From positions 150,016 to 214,015 of the forward strand of contig JBMHDV010000023.1 in NCBI GenBank assembly GCA_049889215.1: DNA of 64,000 nt. Reading direction: 5' to 3'. The notes beneath the pieces are model-generated. The model did not search any database. It was not told the origin of the DNA and was given only the letters and a program-made list of their open reading frames with translations. The position numbers were made by a program, and so were the translations under genes. The first letter of the stretch is position 1, and every line of letters starts with the position of its first letter. Positions 8,213 through 16,741 of the stretch are shown here, piece after piece. The stretch comes from UBA817 sp049889215. GTDB lineage: Bacteria > Margulisbacteria > Marinamargulisbacteria > UBA817.

Positions 8213-8839
8213 GTGAGTAACGTTATGAAAGAACAGACACAACCATTATCTGATATAAAAATCATCAACGATAATCCATCCTATGATGATGCCATTGCAG
8301 CAGTTGAAACCCTATTGCGTTATGCGGGTGATGACCCCAACCGTGAAGGTCTTAAAGAAACCCCAAAACGAGTGGTTAAATCATATGCAGAGTTCTTTTC
8401 TGGTTACACGAAAAACCCAGACGAAATATTAGCCAAAACATTCGAAGAAGTGGAAGGTTATGATGAAATGGTTATTGTAAAAAACATTGATCTAGAATCC
8501 CATTGTGAGCACCATATGGTTCCGATTATTGGCATTGCTCATGTGGCTTACATCCCCAATAAACGGGTGGTTGGCATTAGTAAACTGGCACGTATTGTTG
8601 ATGTGTATGCAAAACGCTTGCAAACACAAGAAACAATGACGGCTCAAATTGCGGACACCATCTCTCGGGTTCTTAAGCCCAAGGGGGTTGCCGTTGTTAT
8701 TGATGCCGCTCATCAGTGCATGTCCACCCGTGGCGTGCATAAACGACACAGCTCAACTGTAACCAGTCGTATGTTGGGGTTATTCCGATCAGACCCAAGA
8801 ACACGTTCGGAATTTATGAATCTAATCAAATCCTCTTAA
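8213..8839 (+). CDS. folE: GTP cyclohydrolase I
   Basis: 208-residue type I GTP cyclohydrolase, which converts GTP to dihydroneopterin triphosphate at the start of folate (and queuosine) synthesis. Zinc and active-site motifs are intact: [13 protein letters not shown] and [11 protein letters not shown]. An alternative ATG lies four codons in (8225), but the promoter spacing favours the GTG at 8213. The stop codon overlaps the ATG of maf (TAATG), so the two are co-translated. Confidence 0.95.
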   Translation: MSNVMKEQTQPLSDIKIINDNPSYDDAIAAVETLLRYAGDDPNREGLKETPKRVVKSYAEFFSGYTKNPDEILAKTFEEVEGYDEMVIVKNIDLESHCEHHMVPIIGIAHVAYIPNKRVVGISKLARIVDVYAKRLQTQETMTAQIADTISRVLKPKGVAVVIDAAHQCMSTRGVHKRHSSTVTSRMLGLFRSDPRTRSEFMNLIKSS

Positions 8840-9402
8840 TGCCCAAACGTCCGATCATTCTGGCATCAGCATCATCCATTCGAAAACAAATACTTGAACA
8901 ATATGGCTTTGATTTTGAGGTTATCCCTGCGAATATTAATGAACGAACATTTGAACCACTGGATGCCACTGGATTGGCAAATGCCAAAGCGCTTGCTATT
9001 AGTCAGTCTCACCCCAATGCAATTGTGATTGGTGCTGACCAAATTTGTCATATGAATGGGCGTGTATTTCATAAACCAGGGTCCGTTAAAAATGCGATTA
9101 AAACCCTTCAACAACTGCAAGGACAAACACATGTGCTATTAACTGCAGCCACAATTGCCATAAATAATCAAATTAAATGGTCGGGGCTTGATGAAATACA
9201 CCTAACCATGCGGGTATTATCAACCAATGAAATTGAAAACTACATCAACATTGATGGTCCCATTCACAGTTGTGGCGCCTACAAATTTGAATCCCTTGGT
9301 CAAACACTATTTGAGTCAGTCACCCATCCATCTGAAAGCATCCAAGGACTCCCAACAAAAAAACTCATTCCTGCAATTCACCAGTGTTTAAATACCCACT
9401 AA
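8839..9402 (+). CDS. maf: Maf-like nucleotide pyrophosphatase
   Basis: 187-residue Maf/YhdE-family protein, a house-cleaning nucleoside triphosphate pyrophosphatase. N-terminal signature ILASASSIRKQILEQYGFDFEV, then VIGADQIC with the catalytic Asp, and the C-terminal GLPTKKLI stretch (usually GLP). Overlaps the folE stop by 1 nt. The exact nucleotide substrate (dTTP/UTP or modified bases) is not clear from the sequence. Confidence 0.9.
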   Translation: MPKRPIILASASSIRKQILEQYGFDFEVIPANINERTFEPLDATGLANAKALAISQSHPNAIVIGADQICHMNGRVFHKPGSVKNAIKTLQQLQGQTHVLLTAATIAINNQIKWSGLDEIHLTMRVLSTNEIENYINIDGPIHSCGAYKFESLGQTLFESVTHPSESIQGLPTKKLIPAIHQCLNTH

Positions 9403-9473
9403 GAAATATCACCAACTACAATCCAGTGGTCATTGAATAGACAAGATAATGGTAACTAAGGTAAGTTATTACA

Positions 9474-9848
9474 ATGACTAAACATAAATTAGCAACCATC
9501 GGATCCTTCGCCTGCATTGTACACTGCATTGGTTTACCATTTTTAGTGATATCATCTCCCATGGTTGGGCATATTTTAGAGAATATTTGGATCGAACTTG
9601 GGGTTCTTTTATTTTCAATTGTTTGCGGTGTATTTATCATTTACAAAGGCTACTGCAATCATAAAAAAAAACATGCAGCGGTACTTTTTGCTCTCGGCGC
9701 CTGTTTTTGGCTAGCCAATACAATAATCGAACATTATATTGATGCCCACTTGCATTTTGAATTATTGATTGTCGGCGCGATTCTTATTTTAATCGCTTAT
9801 CGTGTAAATCATCGCCAGTCAGAAAATTGCTGCGATCATCACCATTAG
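9474..9848 (+). CDS. MerC-like small membrane protein with His/Cys tail
   Basis: 124-residue inner-membrane protein with four predicted hydrophobic segments. CIVHCIGLPFL near residue 14 matches the cysteine motif of the MerC mercury-transport family, and the C-terminus ends CCDHHH, a likely metal-binding tail. No mer operon surrounds it, so a role in general metal handling is as likely as mercury transport. It sits alone between maf and the leftward sppA gene, whose stop it nearly touches. Confidence 0.75.
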   Translation: MTKHKLATIGSFACIVHCIGLPFLVISSPMVGHILENIWIELGVLLFSIVCGVFIIYKGYCNHKKKHAAVLFALGACFWLANTIIEHYIDAHLHFELLIVGAILILIAYRVNHRQSENCCDHHH

Positions 9849-9849
9849 C

Positions 9850-12210
9850 CTAAAAACGAATTAAGGACTGAAATAACGCCCGAAATGGATTAACCAATGG
9901 CTTTCGTCCAAATAACACCAATTCTGAGTCTGGCATCCCCAAATCATCCTCCATGGCTTGAACAGCATCTGAATACGAACCTAATTCATCAATAAGCCCA
10001 ACTGATAAAGCCTCTTTACCCGTCATAAACTGGCCTTGAGAAACAGCATTAACTTCATCATCCGTTAAATCTCGTGCATCCTGAACAATGGACTTGAAAT
10101 GATCGTAGGACTCTTGCTGAAATGTCTGGATCATTGCAACAGAATCCTTGGAAATCTTTTGGTGTTGACTACGCGCGTCCATATGCTTACCTGTTGACAG
10201 CGATTGTGTTTTTACGCCCAAATCCTCTTCCAAACCATTAAAATTTAAAAATCCTGAAACAACTCCAATGGATCCTGTAATGGTTGATGGATTCGCAAAT
10301 ACCTTATCTGTCCCCATGGCTATGTAATACCCACCAGAGGCAGCCACATTACCCATAGATGCATAGACTGGCTTCTTTACCTTTTTCTTGTACATTTTTA
10401 TGGCATTTAAAATTTCATCCGCAGCTAAGATCGAGCCACCAGGTGAGTTCACTCGAATAATTACCCCTTGAACGAACGGATCTTTTTCGAGTTGAGAAAA
10501 AACTCGCGTTACGTCACCTGACCCAGTGGATACCCCACCAAAAATCAAGCCATCTCTGGCCTGACCTGCTTGAATCGGGCCATTAATTTCTACCACAGCA
10601 ATACGATTAAATGATGACAACAATATGTTGGTTGGCTTGGAATCAAAATAAGCCCCAATACCTGCAATAATCAATTGCCCCTGAGCTCCTTTTTTCATAT
10701 CATCTTTCACCAGACGCTTCATATCGCTCCAAAAGCAAATGGTATCAACCAATCCACGATCCTTTGCATCATTTGCAGATAAAATTCGCCCATCGTAAAT
10801 AACGGTATCAATCGATTCTGAACGCTCTAATTGAATATCTGTTTGTACTTGACTCATGATGTTTTCAAGCGATGAGGTAATGGTTTCTTTTTGCGAATCT
10901 GTCATTGCCGGAGTGAATGGTGATGTTGCAACTTTAAATTTTCCCGATGAAAATGACTGGTACCCAATGCCAAACTTTTTCATGGCATCTTCAAACTTCA
11001 ACAATTCGAATTGAATACCCAGTTCATGAATTGCACCCAATGGCGGCATCGCTATAATATCGCCAATACTCGCTAGATAGTATGAGGGTAATGAGGCCCA
11101 ACCATCCAAGTATACATATATTTTTTTACCACGCGACTTGCCTTTCAATAACTCATTTCTAACTTCTTGAATAATGGCAATATCACCTAAACTTCCAGCC
11201 AAGTTCTTTACCCGAATCAAATATCCTGAACAGTCATTATCATGATTCGCAGCATCAATTAAGCGTAATAAATCATTGGATCCAATTTTTTTACCACCCA
11301 GCAAACTAACCGATGACTTACCTGAAGTCAGGGTTCCATCAATTTGAATGTAAGCCAATGATTTTGGCTTAAAAAGCGCATATTTTCTTCGAAATTCAGC
11401 CGGCTCTTTGGCCTTCCCGAAACGAACACCTAAGGCAACCATACGTTCGTCATTATCATCACGTGGTGATTTAACAGCATAATCAACCGATGCCTTAAGA
11501 AAATCAAACGAAACCCCAGCCGTGTAATAACGAGGATCCCCACCAACACGTACAGTAAAATCAGGTGAAAGCAATACATCCAAGCCATAGCGACCATACT
11601 GTTCCGGATACCCGGTTCGATTACTATCTACAACCAAGTCCGAAAATATTTTAATCCCATTTGATTGATTTTTTAATAAAACACCCATAGCAAGTGATGA
11701 CCCAAATGGGCGCTGTTCATTCCCAATAATATTTTTTCCAACCACACCAATATCTAATGCCCGATTCATATGAAGAATAACGCCAATATCACTGGCCCAA
11801 TATTGGTTTTTTAATCCATTTGAATTAACGTCCATGGTTTTGTAATTAAAGCCCCAATCAAGACCATTTCTGCTTCGCCGAGCAACACCAACACCAAAAA
11901 AACCAACGGATAAATCCGTGGTATCAAATGCCCAACGGCCAATACCAAACGATTTTCGATGAAATAAAAATGCTGAAGACTCATTCGAAACATTCCCCTC
12001 AAAATCCATATTATAATAATGTAAGCCACTCCCCTGTTGAGCCAATCCTGCGGGGTTCGAATTAAGTGAATCTGCACCATACGGCTCTGCAACAGCTGCA
12101 CCACCCCGCCCCATAGCACGAATACTGGTGGGTTTCACAACAATGTCCGATAGATCTTGCGCAGAAATGAAGACTGACAAAAGTCCGATTAAAATGAAAC
12201 GTAATTGCAT
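9850..12210 (-). CDS. sppA: Beta-barrel/SppA fusion: signal peptide peptidase
   Basis: 786-residue secreted or outer-membrane protein. It starts with a signal peptide (MQLRFILIGLLSVFISA). Residues about 25-270 are not protease: AMGRGGAAVAEPYGADSLNSNPAGL and the alternating strands that follow look like a PorV/FadL-type barrel. From about 275 come two SppA repeats: the first holds the catalytic lysine in GKFKVATSPF, the second the nucleophile serine in AASGGYYIAMG with the SPGGS loop. Both catalytic residues of the 67K SppA type are kept. SppA digests leftover signal peptides in the periplasm; the barrel may anchor it or be a cargo route. Monocistronic, divergent from mgtC. Confidence 0.88.
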   Translation of the reverse strand: MQLRFILIGLLSVFISAQDLSDIVVKPTSIRAMGRGGAAVAEPYGADSLNSNPAGLAQQGSGLHYYNMDFEGNVSNESSAFLFHRKSFGIGRWAFDTTDLSVGFFGVGVARRSRNGLDWGFNYKTMDVNSNGLKNQYWASDIGVILHMNRALDIGVVGKNIIGNEQRPFGSSLAMGVLLKNQSNGIKIFSDLVVDSNRTGYPEQYGRYGLDVLLSPDFTVRVGGDPRYYTAGVSFDFLKASVDYAVKSPRDDNDERMVALGVRFGKAKEPAEFRRKYALFKPKSLAYIQIDGTLTSGKSSVSLLGGKKIGSNDLLRLIDAANHDNDCSGYLIRVKNLAGSLGDIAIIQEVRNELLKGKSRGKKIYVYLDGWASLPSYYLASIGDIIAMPPLGAIHELGIQFELLKFEDAMKKFGIGYQSFSSGKFKVATSPFTPAMTDSQKETITSSLENIMSQVQTDIQLERSESIDTVIYDGRILSANDAKDRGLVDTICFWSDMKRLVKDDMKKGAQGQLIIAGIGAYFDSKPTNILLSSFNRIAVVEINGPIQAGQARDGLIFGGVSTGSGDVTRVFSQLEKDPFVQGVIIRVNSPGGSILAADEILNAIKMYKKKVKKPVYASMGNVAASGGYYIAMGTDKVFANPSTITGSIGVVSGFLNFNGLEEDLGVKTQSLSTGKHMDARSQHQKISKDSVAMIQTFQQESYDHFKSIVQDARDLTDDEVNAVSQGQFMTGKEALSVGLIDELGSYSDAVQAMEDDLGMPDSELVLFGRKPLVNPFRALFQSLIRF

Positions 12211-12279
12211 GGTGTAGAATTATTATCGGTGAATTTAACAAAAAGGTAAACCCAATGGCCTCAATCCCTGTTCATCTGA

Positions 12280-12285
12280 TATAAT
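12280..12285 (+). promoter_or_regulatory. -10 box of mgtC-pdxA-rsmA (leaderless)
   Basis: TATAAT followed by 6 nt and the ATG at 12292; the -35 region is weak. Confidence 0.55.
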
Positions 12286-12291
12286 ACCGCC

Positions 12292-12936
12292 ATGGACTTT
12301 ATTGGTAGTGAATTAAACTGGTTATTTTTTATTTTAAAAATCATCCTTTCCATAGTTTGTGGAATAATCATTGGAATTGAACGTGAAACCATGGGAAAGC
12401 CCGCAGGTATCAAAACTCACAGCCTCATATGTTTGGGGTCGTGTTTATTTACACACTTCTCATTATTAAGCACCGCTGGTGACCCAACTCGAATTGCAGC
12501 TCAAGTAGTATCCGGAATTGGTTTTATCGGTGCTGGAACCATTTTACAATCCAAACAACGCATTGAAGGCCTGACCTCAGCTGCACTCGTATTTGTAAAT
12601 GCGGCCATTGGAATGACCATTGGTGGTGGCTACTTTATGTCGGGAATTGTTGCAACAGGGTCACTGCTTATTTTATTTCAATTCATTCGCACAAATAAAT
12701 TTCAAACAAAATTACGATCATATCGTATTTACATTCGCTGTGAAACATATTCTGACATTGAAGAAACCATGACACTTATTCAAAAGTTACAATGCAAAGT
12801 AACCAACAAAAAAATCGAAAAATCAAAAAAGCACATTGAACTTAGTTTAACGTATTTAACCACCCCATTGGCAAATCACCGAATATTAGCAAAACTCAAT
12901 CAATTAAGATCAATTAAAGGGTTTTCACAACTATAA
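12292..12936 (+). CDS. mgtC: MgtC/SapB-family membrane protein
   Basis: 214-residue member of the MgtC/SapB family: IGIERETMGKPAGIKTHSLICLGSCLFT and VVSGIGFIGAGTILQSKQRIEGLTSAALVFVNAAIGMTIGGGYF are family-defining. Five N-terminal membrane segments and a small cytoplasmic ACT-like tail. In pathogens MgtC restrains F-type ATPase and helps growth at low Mg2+ and in host vacuoles; its role here is inferred only. The stop overlaps pdxA by 1 nt. Confidence 0.9.
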   Translation: MDFIGSELNWLFFILKIILSIVCGIIIGIERETMGKPAGIKTHSLICLGSCLFTHFSLLSTAGDPTRIAAQVVSGIGFIGAGTILQSKQRIEGLTSAALVFVNAAIGMTIGGGYFMSGIVATGSLLILFQFIRTNKFQTKLRSYRIYIRCETYSDIEETMTLIQKLQCKVTNKKIEKSKKHIELSLTYLTTPLANHRILAKLNQLRSIKGFSQL

Positions 12937-13859
12937 TGCCACCTATTTTAATCACCCTCGGGGATCCTGCAGGGATAGGGCCTGAAGTCACTCTAAAAGC
13001 AATAAAAGAGTGTTCGAATCACTCAGGAATTATTCTTTTTGGGCACCCTGAATCAGCCCCCAGCATTCCAATTTATAACGGGAGCATTTCTCAAAATGAA
13101 ACAAAATTATCTCCTATTGAAGGTAAAATATCAACAAGCGAAAAAGACTGTCCAAATAACGCAAGTATTGCTTATGAAAGTATTCAACAAGCATTAATTT
13201 TTAGTCAAACAACACGCATTCAAGGTCTGGTTACGGCACCAATTTCCAAAGCGGGCATGAAGGCTGCCAATATTAAAACCACAGACCATACCAGCATGCT
13301 AAAATCATTTTTTAATTGTCCAGATGCAGGAATGGCATTTTATTCCCCGCAATTAAAAGTCATGCTAGCCACCATTCATATTCCACTAATGGCCGTTGAA
13401 AATGCCCTAACAAAAGCATGCATTCAAACAAGTATTTCAAATAGCCTTACTTTTGCCGCTACATTGGGAATAAAAAAACCACGCATAGGAATCGCAGGTC
13501 TCAACCCACATGCAGGTGAAGGCGGGCAGTTTGGATCATTCGAACAAACTACATTGCAAGATGTATTAAGCGAGCAGTCCAATGATGAAGCAACCATTAT
13601 AGGACCAATATCTCCAGATATCATTTTTAGACAAGCGGTTCATGGTGCGTACGATATTGTTATTGCTCTGTACCATGATCAGGGCTTAATCCCATTAAAG
13701 TTACTGGCTTTTGATGAAGGTGTGAATACAACCATTGGCCTCCCCATCCACCGGTCTTCACCGGATCATGGGACCGCCTATGATATTGCTGGAAAAAACA
13801 TCGCAAATCCTACCGCCATGATTTCAGCCATAAACTACATTCAATCATTAACAACATGA
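12936..13859 (+). CDS. pdxA: 4-hydroxythreonine-4-phosphate dehydrogenase
   Basis: 307-residue PdxA, an NAD-dependent oxidative decarboxylase of pyridoxal phosphate synthesis (DXP-dependent route). LGDPAGIGPEVTLKA at the start and the metal-binding histidines in TTDHTSM, ALYHDQGLIPLK and HRSSPDHGTAYDIAGKN are all present. Slightly shorter than the E. coli enzyme. The pdxA-rsmA pairing is also found in E. coli, which supports both calls. Its stop overlaps rsmA by 4 nt. Confidence 0.94.
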   Translation: MPPILITLGDPAGIGPEVTLKAIKECSNHSGIILFGHPESAPSIPIYNGSISQNETKLSPIEGKISTSEKDCPNNASIAYESIQQALIFSQTTRIQGLVTAPISKAGMKAANIKTTDHTSMLKSFFNCPDAGMAFYSPQLKVMLATIHIPLMAVENALTKACIQTSISNSLTFAATLGIKKPRIGIAGLNPHAGEGGQFGSFEQTTLQDVLSEQSNDEATIIGPISPDIIFRQAVHGAYDIVIALYHDQGLIPLKLLAFDEGVNTTIGLPIHRSSPDHGTAYDIAGKNIANPTAMISAINYIQSLTT

Positions 13860-14641
13860 AGCAGCATACAAAAACATTGGGTCAGGTGTTCTTGCATGAC
13901 CAAAATATCATCAATAAAATCATCACCCTAGCCTCACCCAAACCCGAACATCCCATTATTGAAATTGGCTGTGGCAAAGGGATCCTTACACAAGCCCTCG
14001 CTGAAATTGCACCTGTAAACGTTATTGAAATCGACGAGCGCTGGATCAACCATGTCTCAGATCTGAGCCTAAAAAACGTCACCTTCACCCACATTGATGC
14101 CTTAAAGGTTGACTATAGCATGTTCCCTAAAGGCGCCCCAATTATTGCAAATATTCCGTATCAAATCACATCACCATTAATCGAGTTATTTACCCAATAT
14201 AATCATCACCTTGGCCCCATTACTATTATGATTCAAAAAGAAATGGCGGAGCGATTGGTGGCAGATCCAGGCTCCAAGCAATATGGATCAATGAGCATAT
14301 TTTGCAACTATTACTTTGATATAAATAAAGGGTTTGGAGTATCAAGAAACTGTTTCACTCCACCACCAAATGTCGATTCTCAAGTGATTCAACTCACAGC
14401 TAAAGCCCCCTTACTCCCCGCCAATGACGAACCACTATTTTTTGCCATGACGCGAACCTTATTTTGGGGCCGCCGTAAAACCATCATTAAATGTTTAAAA
14501 ACAGGCCCCTACCTGGCACTTCAAGATGGGTACCCTGACCGACCTGAATTTAAACACCGCGGGGAGTCATTATCCCTTAATGAATTAAAGGGTTTATTTG
14601 AGGTTTTGCAGCCTTACCTAAAGTTAAGACCTAACAGTTAG
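13856..14641 (+). CDS. rsmA: 16S rRNA dimethyladenosine transferase
   Basis: 261-residue KsgA/RsmA, which dimethylates the two adenines near the 3' end of 16S rRNA. LGQVFLHDQNII, the SAM motif EIGCGKGILTQALAE and the catalytic NIPYQITSP (NxPY) are clear, followed by the helical C-terminal domain. Starts 4 nt inside pdxA (ATGA). Its stop overlaps the convergent hypothetical gene by 4 nt. Confidence 0.95.
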   Translation: MKQHTKTLGQVFLHDQNIINKIITLASPKPEHPIIEIGCGKGILTQALAEIAPVNVIEIDERWINHVSDLSLKNVTFTHIDALKVDYSMFPKGAPIIANIPYQITSPLIELFTQYNHHLGPITIMIQKEMAERLVADPGSKQYGSMSIFCNYYFDINKGFGVSRNCFTPPPNVDSQVIQLTAKAPLLPANDEPLFFAMTRTLFWGRRKTIIKCLKTGPYLALQDGYPDRPEFKHRGESLSLNELKGLFEVLQPYLKLRPNS

Positions 14642-15312
14642 CTTTGAGGCTTAATCCCCAACTGCTGCATCCAACATTCAAGTTGCCTCTGGACCTGTGA
14701 AGAAAAATCATTACCAGACCGCACTAATAAATCACTTGCACGTTCACCAAAACCCATTAATTCTTTCTCAAATTCATCAATGATAGCCATGGTATTATTA
14801 AGTGATCTATTTTCTTCGGGCAACATTTTCTGTTCACACGCACGTTTAATAATATTCTTGCAGGACACTTGTACTCTTTTACTTAAAATTTTCTCAGCAT
14901 GGTTTTTAAGATATCTTAAGTTTATAATCACAGAATCTGGAAAAACAATTGATTGATAACATTTTGCATTGATAGGCTCCGCTTGGCACAGTTGATTACA
15001 AACATCCATTCGCTGTTCAAACTCTGTTAAAAAAGCATCAAGCTTTTCACAAGCTGTATTCAATACTTTTATAATATCGCTCGCATAAGAATCAACTGCA
15101 TATTCCTGACGATTCAAATGAGAAAGGACCGTATTCAATAAATCCGACCCATTTAAAAATCTAGCAACTTGATCAAAATTACCACTTTCAACTTTTCGTA
15201 GCAAATTGGAATATTCCTCACGTCTTAGCATTGATTTAACTTGATCGACACTTCGCCGTCTTTTAATACCATTAACCCCTAAAGGTCCATTATTAGTTAC
15301 ATCCATTTTCAT
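14638..15312 (-). CDS. Uncharacterised helical protein
   Basis: I do not recognise this protein. The open frame goes up to 15363 with a hydrophobic stretch, but GGAG lies 5 nt before the ATG at 15312, so I choose that start (224 residues). It is mostly helical and charged (VDQVKSMLRREEYSNLLRKVE; LRYLKNHAEKILSKR), with several cysteines (C in LCQAEP, KCYQS, VSCKN, RACEQ) and an early KRRRS basic patch. No membrane segment from the chosen start. Monocistronic, between rsmA and tesA. Its soluble, single-gene character with a Shine-Dalgarno leader is like the effector-type genes elsewhere in the window. Confidence 0.6.
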   Translation of the reverse strand: MKMDVTNNGPLGVNGIKRRRSVDQVKSMLRREEYSNLLRKVESGNFDQVARFLNGSDLLNTVLSHLNRQEYAVDSYASDIIKVLNTACEKLDAFLTEFEQRMDVCNQLCQAEPINAKCYQSIVFPDSVIINLRYLKNHAEKILSKRVQVSCKNIIKRACEQKMLPEENRSLNNTMAIIDEFEKELMGFGERASDLLVRSGNDFSSQVQRQLECWMQQLGIKPQS

Positions 15313-15405
15313 CACACTCCAAAAAAGTATTACCAGGGTAACAATATGGTAAAATAAAGTCAATTTAAGTAAACTAACACACTACCATTCCTTATTAGAA
15401 AGCAG

Positions 15406-15411
15406 TACAAT
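15406..15411 (+). promoter_or_regulatory. -10 box of tesA operon (leaderless)
   Basis: TACAAT, 6 nt, then the ATG at 15418; no strong -35. Confidence 0.5.
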
Positions 15412-15417
15412 AAGTTC

Positions 15418-16080
15418 ATGTTAATTCGAATACTCCTTATTTTGGGGATAGTGACACTAACACCAGCCATTAGCCAAGTCAAAATGTTATTTTTGGGTGA
15501 CAGTTTAACCGCTGGGTATCAACTGGACCCAAAACTTGCATTTCCAAATCAATTGCAAGAAAAAATGGGCACTAACATGCTCACCGCAATTAACCAGGGT
15601 ATTTCTGGCGATACCAGCCACACACTACTTCATCGCTTGGACTTTACATTGCAACACGTCACCCCAAACATGGTATTTTTGTGCATTGGTGCCAACGATG
15701 GCTTGCGCGGCATGCCACTACAACAAACTGAAAAAAACATCACCACCATTGTAAAAAAAATCAAATCAAAAAAAATCCCATTAATTATGGCTGGCATGTC
15801 CTTACCAGACAATTACAGTGACCGTTACATTCAAGATTTTGAAATCATGTACGAAAGAATCGCATCAGAAAACGGAATTCAGCTTATGCCATTCTTATTA
15901 AAAGATGTGGCCGGTAAACCGGAATACAATCTCAATGATGGCATTCACCCCAACGCAGCTGGCCATAAAATCATTGCCGAAAACATTTACGACTTTTTAC
16001 TACGCAAACCAACCATTCAATTACCAAAACAACCAACCATGAACCTTAGCCCCTCCCTTTTGGATCAAGATTCGTTATAA
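15418..16080 (+). CDS. tesA: SGNH-hydrolase, TesA-like arylesterase/thioesterase
   Basis: 220-residue secreted SGNH hydrolase. A signal peptide (MLIRILLILGIVTLTPAIS) precedes the block I serine motif GDSLTAGYQL; the block III asparagine is in GANDGLRG and the catalytic Asp/His in DGIHPNAAGH. TesA cleaves acyl esters and thioesters in the periplasm. It is followed 7 nt later by an ABC ATPase and then a large permease, the same order as tesA-ybbA-ybbP of E. coli, except that the genes are co-directional here. Confidence 0.9.
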   Translation: MLIRILLILGIVTLTPAISQVKMLFLGDSLTAGYQLDPKLAFPNQLQEKMGTNMLTAINQGISGDTSHTLLHRLDFTLQHVTPNMVFLCIGANDGLRGMPLQQTEKNITTIVKKIKSKKIPLIMAGMSLPDNYSDRYIQDFEIMYERIASENGIQLMPFLLKDVAGKPEYNLNDGIHPNAAGHKIIAENIYDFLLRKPTIQLPKQPTMNLSPSLLDQDSL

Positions 16081-16087
16081 TAACAGC

Positions 16088-16741
16088 ATGATCACCCTTA
16101 CAAACGTTACAAAAGCATATAAAAACAATCAAGTTCCCGTTCTGAATGGCATTCAATTATCCATCCAATCCACCGATCGTGTGGCAATTACCGGGCCTTC
16201 TGGCAGTGGAAAGAGCACGTTATTACGCCTCATTGCTGGCATTGAACCACCCACGGATGGCACAGTACGTTTATTTGATCGCAATTTATATGAATGTAAT
16301 GACGACGAACGTGCAGTAATTCGACGAGAAACGTTTGGGTTTATCTTTCAATCGTTCCGTTTGTTTCCATCATTAACTGTACTGGACAACGTGGCCTTGG
16401 GCCTTGATATTAAAGGTGATACTGAATCCCGTGAAAAAGCAGCCAACTGGTTGAATGATGTCGGCCTCAGTCATCGTAAAACCCATTATCCAGCCGAATT
16501 ATCTGGCGGTGAAAAACAGCGGGTTGCCATTGCCCGAGCATTGGCAAGTCACCCAAAAGTGATTGTGGCAGACGAACCAACAGGCAATTTGGATCAAGCA
16601 AATAGTGACATGGTTAAAGACCTATTAACTGAATGCATGGAAAAAACAAAAGCAGCATTAATATTAGTCACACATGACTTGGAATTGGCCACCATGTGCC
16701 CCGTGAATTATCAATTGGATCGTGGGCAATTGGTGCAATGA
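16088..16741 (+). CDS. ybbA: ABC transporter ATPase (YbbA/LolD-like)
   Basis: 217-residue ABC ATPase of the LolD/MacB branch: Walker A GPSGSGKST, Q-loop FIFQSFRLFPSLTVLDN, signature LSGGEKQR, Walker B VIVADEPTGNLD. Works with the large permease that starts inside its stop codon (ATGA at 16738). In this branch the pair moves lipids or lipoproteins, or uses mechanical force on periplasmic partners; the true substrate is unknown. Confidence 0.92.
   Translation: MITLTNVTKAYKNNQVPVLNGIQLSIQSTDRVAITGPSGSGKSTLLRLIAGIEPPTDGTVRLFDRNLYECNDDERAVIRRETFGFIFQSFRLFPSLTVLDNVALGLDIKGDTESREKAANWLNDVGLSHRKTHYPAELSGGEKQRVAIARALASHPKVIVADEPTGNLDQANSDMVKDLLTECMEKTKAALILVTHDLELATMCPVNYQLDRGQLVQ

Noticed and set aside
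9848..9850. mer operon for mercury resistance around the MerC-like gene
   Set aside because: No merA, merR, merT or merP is present.
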